Below are positions 17,381 to 25,742 of a DNA stretch of 64,000 nt, piece by piece. The position numbers and the translations under genes were made by a program. Origin of the DNA: Pinibacter aurantiacus (GTDB taxonomy: Bacteria > Bacteroidota > Bacteroidia > Chitinophagales > Chitinophagaceae); assembly GCF_019130065.1 (NCBI RefSeq), contig NZ_JAHSPG010000008.1:186001-250000 (forward strand), in the 5' to 3' direction. Numbering within the stretch: the first letter of the stretch is position 1; each line of letters begins with the position of its first letter. The notes under the pieces are model-generated. The model did no database searches, was not told the origin of the DNA, and was given only the letters and a program-made list of their open reading frames with translations.

Positions 17381-18197
17381 ATTTTGACAGCATATAAATT
17401 ATCTTTTTGTCCGCCTCCCCAATCACCGCCACCGAATCCTGCTCGAAATGCCGTTTAAAGGCCCTTATGGCGGCTGTAGTGTCTTTCACATCATAACCAA
17501 TAAGACGAAGTCCCTGAAGGTAATTAAAGCCCTCAGGAACGATCACATTTGTAGTGTCCGCATACCATTGCCCAAAACCACGGGCGTTTAGGTCCTTCCA
17601 CGGAAAAAATATGTTCGGATCGTTCTTGCGTGTGGGCGCGATGTCAGCATGACCAATGAAGTTGGCCTCGGGAATACTGTAGCGTTGTTTCAACGTATCC
17701 AAAAGCACCAGTAAGCTTTTTATTTGAATGGCTGGAAAAGAATCGTAGCCGTTATTATCCAGTTCAATACCGATCGAGCTTGAGTTTACATCCGTTAAAT
17801 TTCCCCACTTACCGGCTCCTGCATGCCAGGCCCTCAGGTAATCGTTCAGCATGTGATGAATGGTGCCGTCCTTGCAAATCACATAGTGCGCACTCACCTG
17901 CGTGCGTGGTAGCGTAAATGTTTTCAAGGTTTGATCGCAGGTGTTTTGCGCTGTATGATGAATAATTACAAAGTTGGGTTTGCGCATGCTGAAGTTTGTC
18001 GTGCCCGCCCAGTAAGGGGCATTGGCTACCGAATCCACAGGTATGTTATCGGGCAAAGATTTTAACGTTTCGGCAAACTGTTTGGCCTGCTTTTTATACG
18101 ATTTGTTGGTAGATGCATATGGCTTGGGAGCGCATCCGTAAACGATCATTATGCATATCACAAGAAAGAATGCCTTACTAAAAAAACGATTTGCCAT
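17379..18197 (-). CDS. N-acetylmuramoyl-L-alanine amidase, lipoprotein (AmiD/amidase_2 type)
   Basis: A 272-residue protein with a lipoprotein signal: positive start, hydrophobic core, and lipobox ending GC near residue 22. The amidase_2 zinc site is visible: FVIIHHTAQN (first His), AWHAGAG in the middle and GHADIAPTRKNDP (last His and the catalytic Lys/Asp region). It cleaves the lactyl-peptide bond of muropeptides, probably from the inner face of the outer membrane, in peptidoglycan recycling or remodelling. The C-terminal 60 residues (GFNYLQGLRLIGYDVKD onward) resemble a peptidoglycan-binding-like module. Start ATG at 18197. Confidence 0.93.
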   Translation of the reverse strand: MANRFFSKAFFLVICIMIVYGCAPKPYASTNKSYKKQAKQFAETLKSLPDNIPVDSVANAPYWAGTTNFSMRKPNFVIIHHTAQNTCDQTLKTFTLPRTQVSAHYVICKDGTIHHMLNDYLRAWHAGAGKWGNLTDVNSSSIGIELDNNGYDSFPAIQIKSLLVLLDTLKQRYSIPEANFIGHADIAPTRKNDPNIFFPWKDLNARGFGQWYADTTNVIVPEGFNYLQGLRLIGYDVKDTTAAIRAFKRHFEQDSVAVIGEADKKIIYMLSK

Positions 18198-18292
18198 TAT
18201 CTCATGTTTGTGTATGCCCTAAAGTAAAACATTTTTGATCTAAAAAACTGATTGCAAACAAGTTTCACGGCATAATTGTTATAGGAGGCGTG

Positions 18293-18378
18293 TTGTTAGC
18301 TGATAGTTGTTTGTTGTTAGACTTTAATAACAACTATCCAAAACTGAAGCCTAACAACAAACAACTATCAACTAACAA
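18293..18378. repeat. Heptad hairpin of the TTGTTAG family (divergent amidase-GH63 gap)
   Basis: Four heptamers at 18293-18320 (TTGTTAG, CTGATAG, TTGTTTG, TTGTTAG) pair with 18351-18378 with a single mismatch in 28. It lies between divergent genes, so it cannot be a shared terminator. Confidence 0.9.
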
Positions 18379-18396
18379 CTATTTTAAACCATCACA

Positions 18397-21012
18397 ATGA
18401 GCATAGAAAAAAACAGACTGGCCGAACATTATAAAGGAAAAGAAACATGGTTAAAATGGGGGCCGTATTTGTCCGAAAGGCAATGGTCAACAGTTAGAGA
18501 AGACTATAGCGCCGACGGAAGCGTGTGGAAATACACTACGCACGACATGGCACGAAAATATACATATCGCTGGGGCGAGGAGGGTATTGGTGGTATATGT
18601 GATGACAAACAGCATCTCTGTTTTGCACTAACGTTGTGGAACAAAAAAGACCCGTTTATCAAAGAAATATTTTTTGGTATGGGCACAGATGGTAACCACG
18701 GCGAAGACGTAAAAGAGCTGTACTACTATCTCGACAGTACGCCCACTCACTCTTACATGAAATTTCTATACAAATATCCGCTTAATGAATTTCCGTATTC
18801 AAAGCTGCGTGCCGAAAACGAAAAACGCACACGCAAGGAGCCGGAATATGAATTGGTAGATACCGGCATTTTTGAGAACGATGAATACCTCGATGTATTT
18901 ATTGAATATGCAAAGAAAGATGTAAATGACATTTGCGTAAAAATAACAGCGCATAACCGCAGCAGTAATGAAACGCAGGTAAATTTACTTCCGCAGATAT
19001 GGTTCAGGAATGTGTGGCAATACAGGCAGCGAAGCACCAAGCCGGTAATGATGTCATCCAATATTGGCGGCATTCTGATAGATCATTTTCGATTGGGGAA
19101 AATGATGTTGCACGCTCCCGGCGCCAACGACTTATTGTTTTGTGAAAACGAAACAAATCCATCTCTTTTCGGAAAGGAAGTTGATCAAAATAGTTTCTAC
19201 AAGGATGGCATCAACGAATACATTGTTAATGGAAATCTTAATGCAGTAAATCCCAAACAAACAGGAACGAAGGCTGCGTGTAATTATAACCTTACAATAC
19301 CGGCACACGAAAGCAAAACCATTTATCTGCAATTGACAACCGGTCATGCTTTGCAAAGTGAAAAAGCGTACGATCATTTATTTGAAGTGAGGAAAGCTGA
19401 AGCAGATGAATTCTACGCAGACATTCAGCGGCCCGTTACAGACAAGGAAGAGCGTGAAATACAGCGCCAGGCATTTGCGGGAATGATGTGGAGCAAACAG
19501 TATTATTTCTTCAACATGTATTCGTGGTTGAACGGTGATCCGTCGCATCCTGCAGAAACAATCAGCCGCACGTATATCCGCAATAGTGATTGGCCACATT
19601 TGCACAATGCAAACATTATCAGCATGCCGGATAAATGGGAGTATCCCTGGTACGCCGGTTGGGATCTGGCGTTCCATTGTGTGCCCCTTGCAATGATCGA
19701 CGCATCATTTGCGAAGCAGCAAATTTTATTGCTCACGCAAGAATGGTATATGCATCCCAACGGACAACTTCCCGCGTACGAGTGGAATTTTAGTGATGTA
19801 AATCCACCTGTGCAGGCATGGGCCGCGATGCGTGTGTTTGAGCTCGATGCGCGTTATGCCGGTCAGCCAGACTATGTTTTTCTCGAAGCGATCTTTCATA
19901 AACTCATGCTCAATTTTACGTGGTGGGTAAACAGAAAGGACAGCAACGGCAATAATATTTTCCAGGGCGGATTTCTTGGCCTCGATAATATCGGAACGTT
20001 TGACAGAAGCGCTGAATTACCCACTGGTGGCTATCTTGAGCAAAGTGATGGCACCGGCTGGATGGCCATGTATTGTTTGAACATGCTGCGTATTTCATCG
20101 GAGCTTTCCACCTACAATCCGGTTTACCAGGACATGGCAACCAAATTTTTTGAACACTTCTTATACATTGCGGAAGCGATGACACATATTGGCGAGAAAA
20201 ACATTTGGGATGAAGAAGACAGGTTTTTCTATGACATTATCATGCAGCCGGACAATAGCACTATAAAGCTTAAAGTGCGTTCATTGATCGGCTTGATTCC
20301 TTTGTATGCGGTGGAAGTTTTTGATCATGACGTGTTATTGAAGAATCCTCAATTTGCAAGACGGGCAAGATGGTTGCTTGAAAACAGGCCGGATATTGCC
20401 AGCCTTGTTTCCCGCTGGCGCGAACCCGGTGTTGATCAAAAACATTTGCTTTCTATTTTGTTTGGTGATAAACTAAAAAGTGTGCTTAACAGATTGCTCG
20501 ACGAAGCGCAGTTCCTGAGTGAATACGGCATAAGGGCACTATCAAAAGAGTACGATGAGAAACCATTTGAACTTGAATACAACGGCGTAAAATATTGTGT
20601 GCAGTATATGCCGGGAGAATCCGACATCGATATGTTTGGAGGAAATAGTAACTGGCGCGGTCCGGTTTGGTTTCCCGTAAATTATTTGCTCATAGAATCG
20701 CTGCTTAAATTTCATTATTACTATGGCGATAACTTTAAAGTGGAATTTCCAACGGGCTCCGGCAAATTGATGTCGCTTGAAGAAGTAGCCACAGAGCTCA
20801 ATACAAGGCTCATTAATATTTTTAAAAAGAATGCACAGGGCCATAGAGCAGTGTATGGTCATTATGAAAAACTGCAAAATGATCCACAGTTTAATAAGTA
20901 CATTTTATTCTATGAATATTTTCATGGTGATAACGGCCGCGGAGTAGGAGCCTCCCATCAAACCGGCTGGACGGGACTTGTAGCGAAAATGATTCAACCG
21001 AGGTATGAGTAA
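18397..21012 (+). CDS. Glycoside hydrolase family 63 (glucosidase / mannosylglycerate hydrolase-like)
   Basis: An 871-residue protein without a signal peptide, hence probably cytoplasmic. The C-terminal (alpha/alpha)6 barrel has the GH63 signatures: SMPDKWEYPWYAGWDLAFH, WNFSDVNPPVQAWAA, NWRGPVWFPVNYLLIESL and GASHQTGWTGLVA. Bacterial GH63 members act on alpha-glucosides or on mannosyl/glucosyl-glycerate. The N-terminal ~330 residues form the beta-sandwich typical of the group. Substrate unknown; it is alone in its operon, and only its own repeat-filled flanks surround it. Confidence 0.9.
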   Translation: MSIEKNRLAEHYKGKETWLKWGPYLSERQWSTVREDYSADGSVWKYTTHDMARKYTYRWGEEGIGGICDDKQHLCFALTLWNKKDPFIKEIFFGMGTDGNHGEDVKELYYYLDSTPTHSYMKFLYKYPLNEFPYSKLRAENEKRTRKEPEYELVDTGIFENDEYLDVFIEYAKKDVNDICVKITAHNRSSNETQVNLLPQIWFRNVWQYRQRSTKPVMMSSNIGGILIDHFRLGKMMLHAPGANDLLFCENETNPSLFGKEVDQNSFYKDGINEYIVNGNLNAVNPKQTGTKAACNYNLTIPAHESKTIYLQLTTGHALQSEKAYDHLFEVRKAEADEFYADIQRPVTDKEEREIQRQAFAGMMWSKQYYFFNMYSWLNGDPSHPAETISRTYIRNSDWPHLHNANIISMPDKWEYPWYAGWDLAFHCVPLAMIDASFAKQQILLLTQEWYMHPNGQLPAYEWNFSDVNPPVQAWAAMRVFELDARYAGQPDYVFLEAIFHKLMLNFTWWVNRKDSNGNNIFQGGFLGLDNIGTFDRSAELPTGGYLEQSDGTGWMAMYCLNMLRISSELSTYNPVYQDMATKFFEHFLYIAEAMTHIGEKNIWDEEDRFFYDIIMQPDNSTIKLKVRSLIGLIPLYAVEVFDHDVLLKNPQFARRARWLLENRPDIASLVSRWREPGVDQKHLLSILFGDKLKSVLNRLLDEAQFLSEYGIRALSKEYDEKPFELEYNGVKYCVQYMPGESDIDMFGGNSNWRGPVWFPVNYLLIESLLKFHYYYGDNFKVEFPTGSGKLMSLEEVATELNTRLINIFKKNAQGHRAVYGHYEKLQNDPQFNKYILFYEYFHGDNGRGVGASHQTGWTGLVAKMIQPRYE

Positions 21013-21015
21013 TTT

Positions 21016-21187
21016 GAGAATGTGGGGATTTGAAAATTTGAAAATGGGGCTGATAGGTTGGTTTTTCCGTAGAGACGCATTGAATGCGTCTCTGTAAACC
21101 CCACCACAATGCAACAAAAGAGACGCGGAGATACTTACCGGTATGTTGTCTGTATTTCGGATGCGGGAGACGCGTTCAACGCGTCTC
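21016..21187. repeat. Repeat-filled convergent gap: octad array and two GAGACGC palindromes
   Basis: Just after the GH63 stop a TTTGAAAA/TTTGAGAA octamer array occurs (21016-21045) with no facing arm. Two palindromes follow: AGAGACGCATT with its complement (21071-21093) and GAGACGCGTT with its complement (21167-21187); the two can also pair with each other. Both genes run toward this gap. Confidence 0.75.
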
Positions 21188-21200
21188 TACAGATGCACAT

Positions 21201-22205
21201 CTAACGCGTGTTATAAACGTCAACATACTCCTTCACCACTTCATCAATTTGAAAACGCCTGGCATTTTGTAAGCCGCTTGCAACAAGCGTCTTCCGTAAC
21301 TCGCCGTCGGTAATAATTTTTTCAATACCGTTCTTAATATCTTCAACATTGTACGGATCAACCAACACAGCTGCGCCTCCTGCAACCTCTTTCATTGGAG
21401 AAAGATCGCTGGTCAGCACCGGCCTTCCCGTTGCGTTGGCTTCAATGATCGGCAAGCCGAAACCTTCATAAGTAGAAGGATAAACAAGCATGTCGCATTG
21501 CCTGTATTTTTCAATAACCGTTTCATAAGAAACGCCGTGAATGATATTAACGTTAATGTTGTTGTTTTTTATGAAAGCACTTTGCCCGTCAGTTATTTTA
21601 CCAATGATCTCAAGCTTGCAGTTGATACCTTTTATTGCTTCAAGAACCCTGTCAAGATTTTTGTTTTCAGTGGAACCGATGAATAATAATGAGGGTTTTG
21701 ATTGGTCAAAAGTCTTTTCACTGTAAGTAAATCGCGGGTCAATAAAATTATTGATCACTTTTATTTTGTGTTGGCTGTGACCGATAAGTTTATGAAGTTC
21801 CTCTTTTGTTTTTTCTGAAATGACAGTAATGACATCTGCTTTTTTCATGGGCAGATCATACCATAGCCATCGAAAGATCCAGTACTTTAAAGAAAGTTTT
21901 GAAAATTTGGTCAGCAGTACACAATCGTGAATCGTAAGCACGTTAAGGTTCTTGTTGCTGCAGCCAAGAATGGTATAGTGAATATCGCCTGTTATATGAT
22001 TTACAGAGCCCTGGTTACCACGAACGAAGGAAATGTTTTTTAAAATGTTTGGAAGGCTTGAGAAAAAAGGAGCCGTTTGATAATTTACATGAACGCCGTA
22101 TTTCGGTGCATTCGCGTTGATGTTGCCTGCGATGGTTTCAAATAATTGCTCTATGCTAAAAAAATCCGGATTTTTTTTTCTTGAGAAAAAATTAACCTGC
22201 TGCAT
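21201..22205 (-). CDS. Glycosyltransferase family 4
   Basis: A 334-residue GT-B enzyme. The C-terminal domain shows SLLFIGSTENKNLDRVLEA and the E-x7-E region YEGFGLPIIEANATG followed by SPMKEVAGGAAVLVDP. The N-terminal half has a catalytic-type NHITGDIHY/HDCVLLTKF pattern of mannosyl/glucosyl transferases. The ATG at 22205 was preferred over an in-frame TTG three bases earlier. A TATATTTG -7 box lies 39 bp upstream. It is isolated from the polysaccharide cluster, so acceptor and donor are unknown. Confidence 0.9.
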   Translation of the reverse strand: MQQVNFFSRKKNPDFFSIEQLFETIAGNINANAPKYGVHVNYQTAPFFSSLPNILKNISFVRGNQGSVNHITGDIHYTILGCSNKNLNVLTIHDCVLLTKFSKLSLKYWIFRWLWYDLPMKKADVITVISEKTKEELHKLIGHSQHKIKVINNFIDPRFTYSEKTFDQSKPSLLFIGSTENKNLDRVLEAIKGINCKLEIIGKITDGQSAFIKNNNINVNIIHGVSYETVIEKYRQCDMLVYPSTYEGFGLPIIEANATGRPVLTSDLSPMKEVAGGAAVLVDPYNVEDIKNGIEKIITDGELRKTLVASGLQNARRFQIDEVVKEYVDVYNTR

Positions 22206-22243
22206 CAACTCGTTTTTAGTTTAAATATTTGGCCTTGGTGCAG

Positions 22244-22251
22244 CAAATATA
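22244..22251 (-). promoter_or_regulatory. -7 promoter box of the GT4 gene (TATATTTG)
   Basis: Minus-strand TATATTTG, 39 bp upstream of the ATG at 22205, matching TAnnTTTG. It lies between this gene and the 3' end of hemJ. Confidence 0.5.
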
Positions 22252-22267
22252 TAAAACCGTGCCGCCT

Positions 22268-22813
22268 TTACTTTCTTAATTTCTTGTAGATATTAATTGC
22301 AGCCAGTAAAACAACAATGAAGCCAATCATTCCTACAACTGCCCACACCCAGCTCAGTGCGCTTTTTACCACAACCAATACAACAATAGCAACCAGTAAA
22401 ACAGTAGCCACCTCGTTCCACATGCGTAGTTGTTGTGAAGTGTATTTGAAAACGCCGCTCATTTCCTGTTTGAAAATAGCGTGCAAAGTAAAATGGTAAA
22501 CATAAAGAACGATAACGAAACAGATCTTGATCAAAAGCCATCTGCCGCCTTCAGAAAACAAAAGCGGTCCCCAGCCTCCAAGGTGCAATACCAGCGAACC
22601 CAGGATCAGTGTAATGATTGCGGAGGGCCATGTGATACCGTACCAAAGTCTTTTCATCATCACATTGAATTGGCTGCGCAGCACGTCACGCACTTCCGGC
22701 GATTTATCACCAGCTTCGGTGTTGTAAATAAAAAGGCGAGGCATATAGAAAATGCCTGCGAACCAGGTAACAACAAAAATGATGTGAAAAGCTTTCAAGT
22801 AGGCGTATCCCAT
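22268..22813 (-). CDS. hemJ: HemJ-type protoporphyrinogen IX oxidase
   Basis: A 181-residue integral membrane protein with four to five helices that oxidises protoporphyrinogen IX in haem synthesis. The diagnostic start AYLKAFHIIFVVTWFAGIF and MPRLFIY (conserved His in helix 1) are present, with a second conserved region RSQFNVMMKRLWYGITWP. The ATG at 22813 is chosen; the longer TTG start at 22834 lies inside a hairpin arm. Haem genes such as ctaA and cydAB elsewhere in the window make its product essential for respiration. Confidence 0.88.
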   Translation of the reverse strand: MGYAYLKAFHIIFVVTWFAGIFYMPRLFIYNTEAGDKSPEVRDVLRSQFNVMMKRLWYGITWPSAIITLILGSLVLHLGGWGPLLFSEGGRWLLIKICFVIVLYVYHFTLHAIFKQEMSGVFKYTSQQLRMWNEVATVLLVAIVVLVVVKSALSWVWAVVGMIGFIVVLLAAINIYKKLRK

Positions 22814-22829
22814 GGGAGGAGTTTTAATG

Positions 22830-22927
22830 ATCAAAAGTTAATAGTCAAAAGTAAAAAATCAAAAGTGAAACAACAGTTGACATTTGTCACTTGCTTCACT
22901 TTTGACTTTTAACTTTTGATTTTTGGC
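22830..22927. repeat. Hairpin of the ATCAAAAGT family (DHS-hemJ gap)
   Basis: The left arm at 22830-22872 repeats ATCAAAAGT-like units and pairs with 22893-22927. The right arm ends six bases before the stop codon of the deoxyhypusine synthase-like gene. The unit length is less regular (about 9-11) than in the heptad members. Confidence 0.75.
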
Positions 22928-22932
22928 TTGGC

Positions 22933-23907
22933 TTACCATCCCAATATCCACGCGAACATCAGCGGCGCTACAATGGTAGCATCACTTTCTACAATGAATT
23001 TTGGTGTATGAATATCAAGCTTGCCCCAGGTGATTTTTTCATTAGGAACAGCACCTGAGTAAGAACCATAAGAAGTTGTAGAATCAGAGATCTGGCAGAA
23101 ATAGCTCCAGAAAGGAACATCGTGCCACTCAAGATCCTGGTACATCATTGGTACCACGCAAATCGGGAAATCACCTGCAATACCACCACCAATCTGGAAG
23201 AAACCAACGCCTTTACCGGCAGAGTTATTTCTGTACCAGTCAGCCAGGTAAACCATGTATTCGATGCCGCTTTTTACCGTACTTGCTTTCAGTTCGTTTT
23301 TGATCACATAGCTGGCGAAAATATTTCCCGTAGTGCTATCTTCCCAACCCGGGCAAACGATAGGAATATTTTTTTCTGCTGCTGCTACGATCCAGCTATC
23401 TTTTGGATCGATTTCATAATACTGTTTCAAATCGCCGCTCAGTACGGTTTTGTACAAAAACTCGTGCGGGAAATAACGTTCGCCTTTCGCTTCAGCATCG
23501 TTCCACTGAGCAACAAGGTGTTTTTGCAAACGGCGGAAAGCTTCTTCTTCCGGAATACAAGTATCAGTAACGCGGTTGTAATGGTTCTCCAAAAGATCCC
23601 ATTCTTCCTGCGGCGTAAGATCGCGATAGTTAGGCACACGTTTGTAACTGTTGTGCGCCACCAGGTTCATTACATCTTCTTCCAGGTTGGCACCGGTACA
23701 GCTGATGATATCCACTTTTCCCTGGCGTATCATTTCTGCAAGGGAAATGCCCAATTCTGCGGTACTCATGGCACCGGCAAGGGTAATCATCATTTTACCA
23801 CCTTCCAAAAGGTGTTGCTCATAACCCTTTGCTGCATCCATTAAAGCGGCTGCGTTAAAGTGGCGGTAATGGTGTTCAATAAACTGGGAAACAGGACCTT
23901 TACTCAT
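22933..23907 (-). CDS. Deoxyhypusine synthase-like protein
   Basis: A 324-residue protein of the deoxyhypusine synthase (DHS) family. Recognisable: KMMITLAGAMSTAELG, ISCTGANLEEDVMNLVAH, VPNYRDLTPQEEW, CPGWEDSTTGNIFASY and IGGGIAGDFPICVVP. In eukaryotic and archaeal DHS the segment after the GGG carries the catalytic Lys (about GGGxxKH); here the position reads Gly, with GDF after it. Bacteria lack eIF5A, so the substrate must differ; homospermidine-type polyamine chemistry is a possibility. The ATG at 23907 is preferred because a TAAATTTG -7 box overlaps the longer TTG start at 23943. Confidence 0.88.
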   Translation of the reverse strand: MSKGPVSQFIEHHYRHFNAAALMDAAKGYEQHLLEGGKMMITLAGAMSTAELGISLAEMIRQGKVDIISCTGANLEEDVMNLVAHNSYKRVPNYRDLTPQEEWDLLENHYNRVTDTCIPEEEAFRRLQKHLVAQWNDAEAKGERYFPHEFLYKTVLSGDLKQYYEIDPKDSWIVAAAEKNIPIVCPGWEDSTTGNIFASYVIKNELKASTVKSGIEYMVYLADWYRNNSAGKGVGFFQIGGGIAGDFPICVVPMMYQDLEWHDVPFWSYFCQISDSTTSYGSYSGAVPNEKITWGKLDIHTPKFIVESDATIVAPLMFAWILGW

Positions 23908-23940
23908 TTCAAAAGTTTTATTTGTGTGTATAACAGGCCG

Positions 23941-23948
23941 CAAATTTA
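23941..23948 (-). promoter_or_regulatory. -7 promoter box of the DHS-like gene (TAAATTTG)
   Basis: Minus-strand TAAATTTG, 33 bp upstream of the ATG at 23907. It overlaps the alternative TTG codon at 23943 and therefore supports the shorter gene. Confidence 0.6.
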
Positions 23949-23983
23949 GGCATTTCGGGGGATGAAAAGGAGAATTTATACAA

Positions 23984-24095
23984 GCTTAATGCAGAATGCT
24001 TAATGCTTAATGCTGAACGCTTAACGCTGAGCGCAGAACGCATGGTTTGCTTGTGCTTTGCGTGAGCGTTAGGCGTTGGGCGTTAAGCATTAGGC
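23984..24095. repeat. Heptad hairpin of the GCTTAAT family, eight units in the left arm
   Basis: Eight consecutive heptamers (23984-24039; variants GCTTAAT, GCAGAAT, GCTGAAC, GCTTAAC, GCTGAGC) face four to five complementary heptamers (24060-24095; GCGTTAG, GCGTTAA, GCATTAG types). It is the longest heptad array in the window, and lies between codirectional minus-strand genes. Confidence 0.9.
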
Positions 24096-24097
24096 AC

Positions 24098-24127
24098 AAA
24101 AAAACGGGCCTGCTTCCAGAACCCGTT
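24098..24127 (-). terminator. Rho-independent terminator after the first small secreted-protein gene
   Basis: On the minus strand AACGGG (24127-24122) pairs with CCCGTT (24108-24103), loop about 13 nt, followed by seven T residues (24104-24098). It lies 25 bp downstream of the gene ending at 24153. Confidence 0.8.
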
Positions 24128-24152
24128 AACGATCAACAAAACCTCAGCTCGT

Positions 24153-24587
24153 TTAGTCTTTTTTGAATTTTTGAAAAACGGCCCATTCAGAAATATTGGT
24201 GCTTTTTAAAATCATTTCATGGTCCGCATTTTCAAGTGTTGCATAGTAGCTGGTGCCTTCGTCATTTGCAACCTCGCTAACATTAGTGATCCAGTAATCT
24301 TTATAAGTTTGTTTCAATTGTGTGGACAGAATAAGCGGCAATTCTGTGGAAAGCAAACTTCTTGTAATGCTGAACAATTTGCCGTCTGCATCATAGTATG
24401 CGCACACTGCACGACCCTCGAAAGTGAAGCAAACTTTTTCTCTTTCACCCACTTTAGACCAGGTTACGTTTGTTGCTTGCTTAAATTGTTTATTGAAATT
24501 CGCTTGTGCATTGCTGATAGGGCCAGCAAATACGCTAACTGTAATGATAAGTGCCAAAAGGCTTGCGATAAGTGTTTTCTTTTTCAT
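24153..24587 (-). CDS. Small secreted PepSY-like protein A
   Basis: A 144-residue protein with a cleavable signal peptide (positive MKKK start, hydrophobic core, cut near residue 22-28). The mature part begins with FNKQFKQATNVTW, then strands with CFTFEGRAVCAYYDADGKL, a pattern typical of small Bacteroidota periplasmic proteins of the PepSY/BLIP-like kind. It is clearly paralogous to the neighbouring gene at 24653-25090 (same order: FxKxFxxAxNVxW, AYYxxxGxL, LPLxxS, LKxxYxDYxI). Function unknown. The two genes are 65 bp apart and probably cotranscribed. Confidence 0.8.
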   Translation of the reverse strand: MKKKTLIASLLALIITVSVFAGPISNAQANFNKQFKQATNVTWSKVGEREKVCFTFEGRAVCAYYDADGKLFSITRSLLSTELPLILSTQLKQTYKDYWITNVSEVANDEGTSYYATLENADHEMILKSTNISEWAVFQKFKKD

Positions 24588-24652
24588 AAAAAAGAGTTTA
24601 AAGTATGATTAGGTAGTTGTTTAAAATAGTGCTTGATTGGTAATGGACATTC

Positions 24653-25090
24653 TTAGTAAGTCTTGAATTTTTTAACCACTGAAAGACTTCCTGAAGGCGA
24701 TGCCTGCAATACAACGGATTTATATTGGCTTACCATTGTAATAAAGTACGACGTCTCGTTTCCGTTGTTATATTCAATGGCGGTGCGGATAAGGAAGTCG
24801 CCATATTTTTCTTGCAGGCTTTTTGAAATCAGCAGTGGCATGTTTGCTTTGCTGATGTAACGTGCGGAGCCAATCAACTCGCCCTCTTCATTGTAGTAAG
24901 CGTTGTATTGATCGCCGTTATAACTAAACTGCGCCTGGTAAATAGTTTCTTCAAGAGCTTTCCATTGCACATTAATGGCAGTGCTGAAATCTTTTTTGAA
25001 AGAGGTAAGAATTTTTTGATTCACTTCGATTGCATAACTGAAACTGCTGAAGGAGATGAAGAGTGCAGCCAGTATTAAAAGCTTTTTCAT
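24653..25090 (-). CDS. Small secreted PepSY-like protein B
   Basis: A 145-residue paralogue of the preceding gene. Signal peptide (MKKLLILAALFISFSSFSYA), then FKKDFSTAINVQWKALE, NAYYNEEGELIG and NMPLLISKSLQEKYGDFLI. The two paralogues share perhaps a quarter to a third of their residues, judged by eye, and have the same length, suggesting an old tandem duplication. A TACATTTG -7 box lies 55 bp upstream of the ATG. Function unknown; periplasmic location is likely. Confidence 0.8.
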   Translation of the reverse strand: MKKLLILAALFISFSSFSYAIEVNQKILTSFKKDFSTAINVQWKALEETIYQAQFSYNGDQYNAYYNEEGELIGSARYISKANMPLLISKSLQEKYGDFLIRTAIEYNNGNETSYFITMVSQYKSVVLQASPSGSLSVVKKFKTY

Positions 25091-25144
25091 AACAAAATTT
25101 TTAAGGTTCTAATGATTGTGTGTTGTTTGAGGAATAGGACGCAA

Positions 25145-25152
25145 CAAATGTA
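25145..25152 (-). promoter_or_regulatory. -7 promoter box of the secreted-protein pair (TACATTTG)
   Basis: Minus-strand TACATTTG, 55 bp upstream of the ATG at 25090, matching TAnnTTTG. Confidence 0.5.
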
Positions 25153-25470
25153 AAAACGTTACAACGCCTTAAAATAAATTATTGACTGGTGGAGAATTTA
25201 CTTTTTACATGAAAAGAAATTTTGTTTGCAAGATAATTTGATTGAAAATGCTTAACCGCTGAAAAGCTTGTCAGTACTGCATTTGAAAAGTTTTCTTAAC
25301 TAAAAGATAAATGCTGTTAAGTGAGCGTTAAATTAAAATTGTGGTGGCAGGTGGTAAGTTTTTTTCAAAAATATTTTTTCAAAGTTGTAACCGCATTTTA
25401 TGTGCGCGTTAAAAAAGTGTATCAATACCGGACACTGCGAACACTTTACTGGCAAAGGATTTGGGCGTCA

Positions 25471-25692
25471 GTGGAAAATTGAAAATTGAAAGTTGAAAAT
25501 GTTTTTCGGCAGCTTCTTTAGAACAAGCTCGCACCTTGAATGTGCTAAAGTTTCTTTACCACTAAGTCACTAAGGCCACTAAGATTCACTAAGAGGTTCC
25601 CTTAGTGCGGCTTAGTGGCCTTAGTGTCTTAGTGGTAATGTTTGAGATGCGAAGCATCCCCATTTTCAACTCTCAACTTTCAATTTTCAACT
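25471..25692. repeat. Nested double hairpin in a divergent gap
   Basis: Outer arms 25471-25502 and 25661-25692 are TTGAAAA/TTGAAAG heptamers with near-perfect complementarity. Within them lies a second hairpin of another family: 25558-25594 and 25601-25637, built on CACTAAG units. A small GATGC-GCATC stem follows at 25647-25659. The rest of the 652-bp gap (25091-25742) holds promoters on both sides and no gene. Confidence 0.88.
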
Positions 25693-25698
25693 AATCCC

Positions 25699-25706
25699 TA
25701 CCTTTG
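25699..25706 (+). promoter_or_regulatory. -7 promoter box of the DegT gene (TACCTTTG)
   Basis: TACCTTTG, 36 bp upstream of the ATG at 25743 and 6 bp after the right arm of the outer hairpin, so the -33 element must fall inside that arm. Confidence 0.6.
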
Positions 25707-25742
25707 CTGAAATTTGATTGTTACACTTTTAAATAATTACAT

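Noticed and set aside
13094-24095. Tandem arrays look like CRISPR
   Set aside because: Units are only 7 or 8 nt, contiguous, with no spacers and no cas genes nearby.
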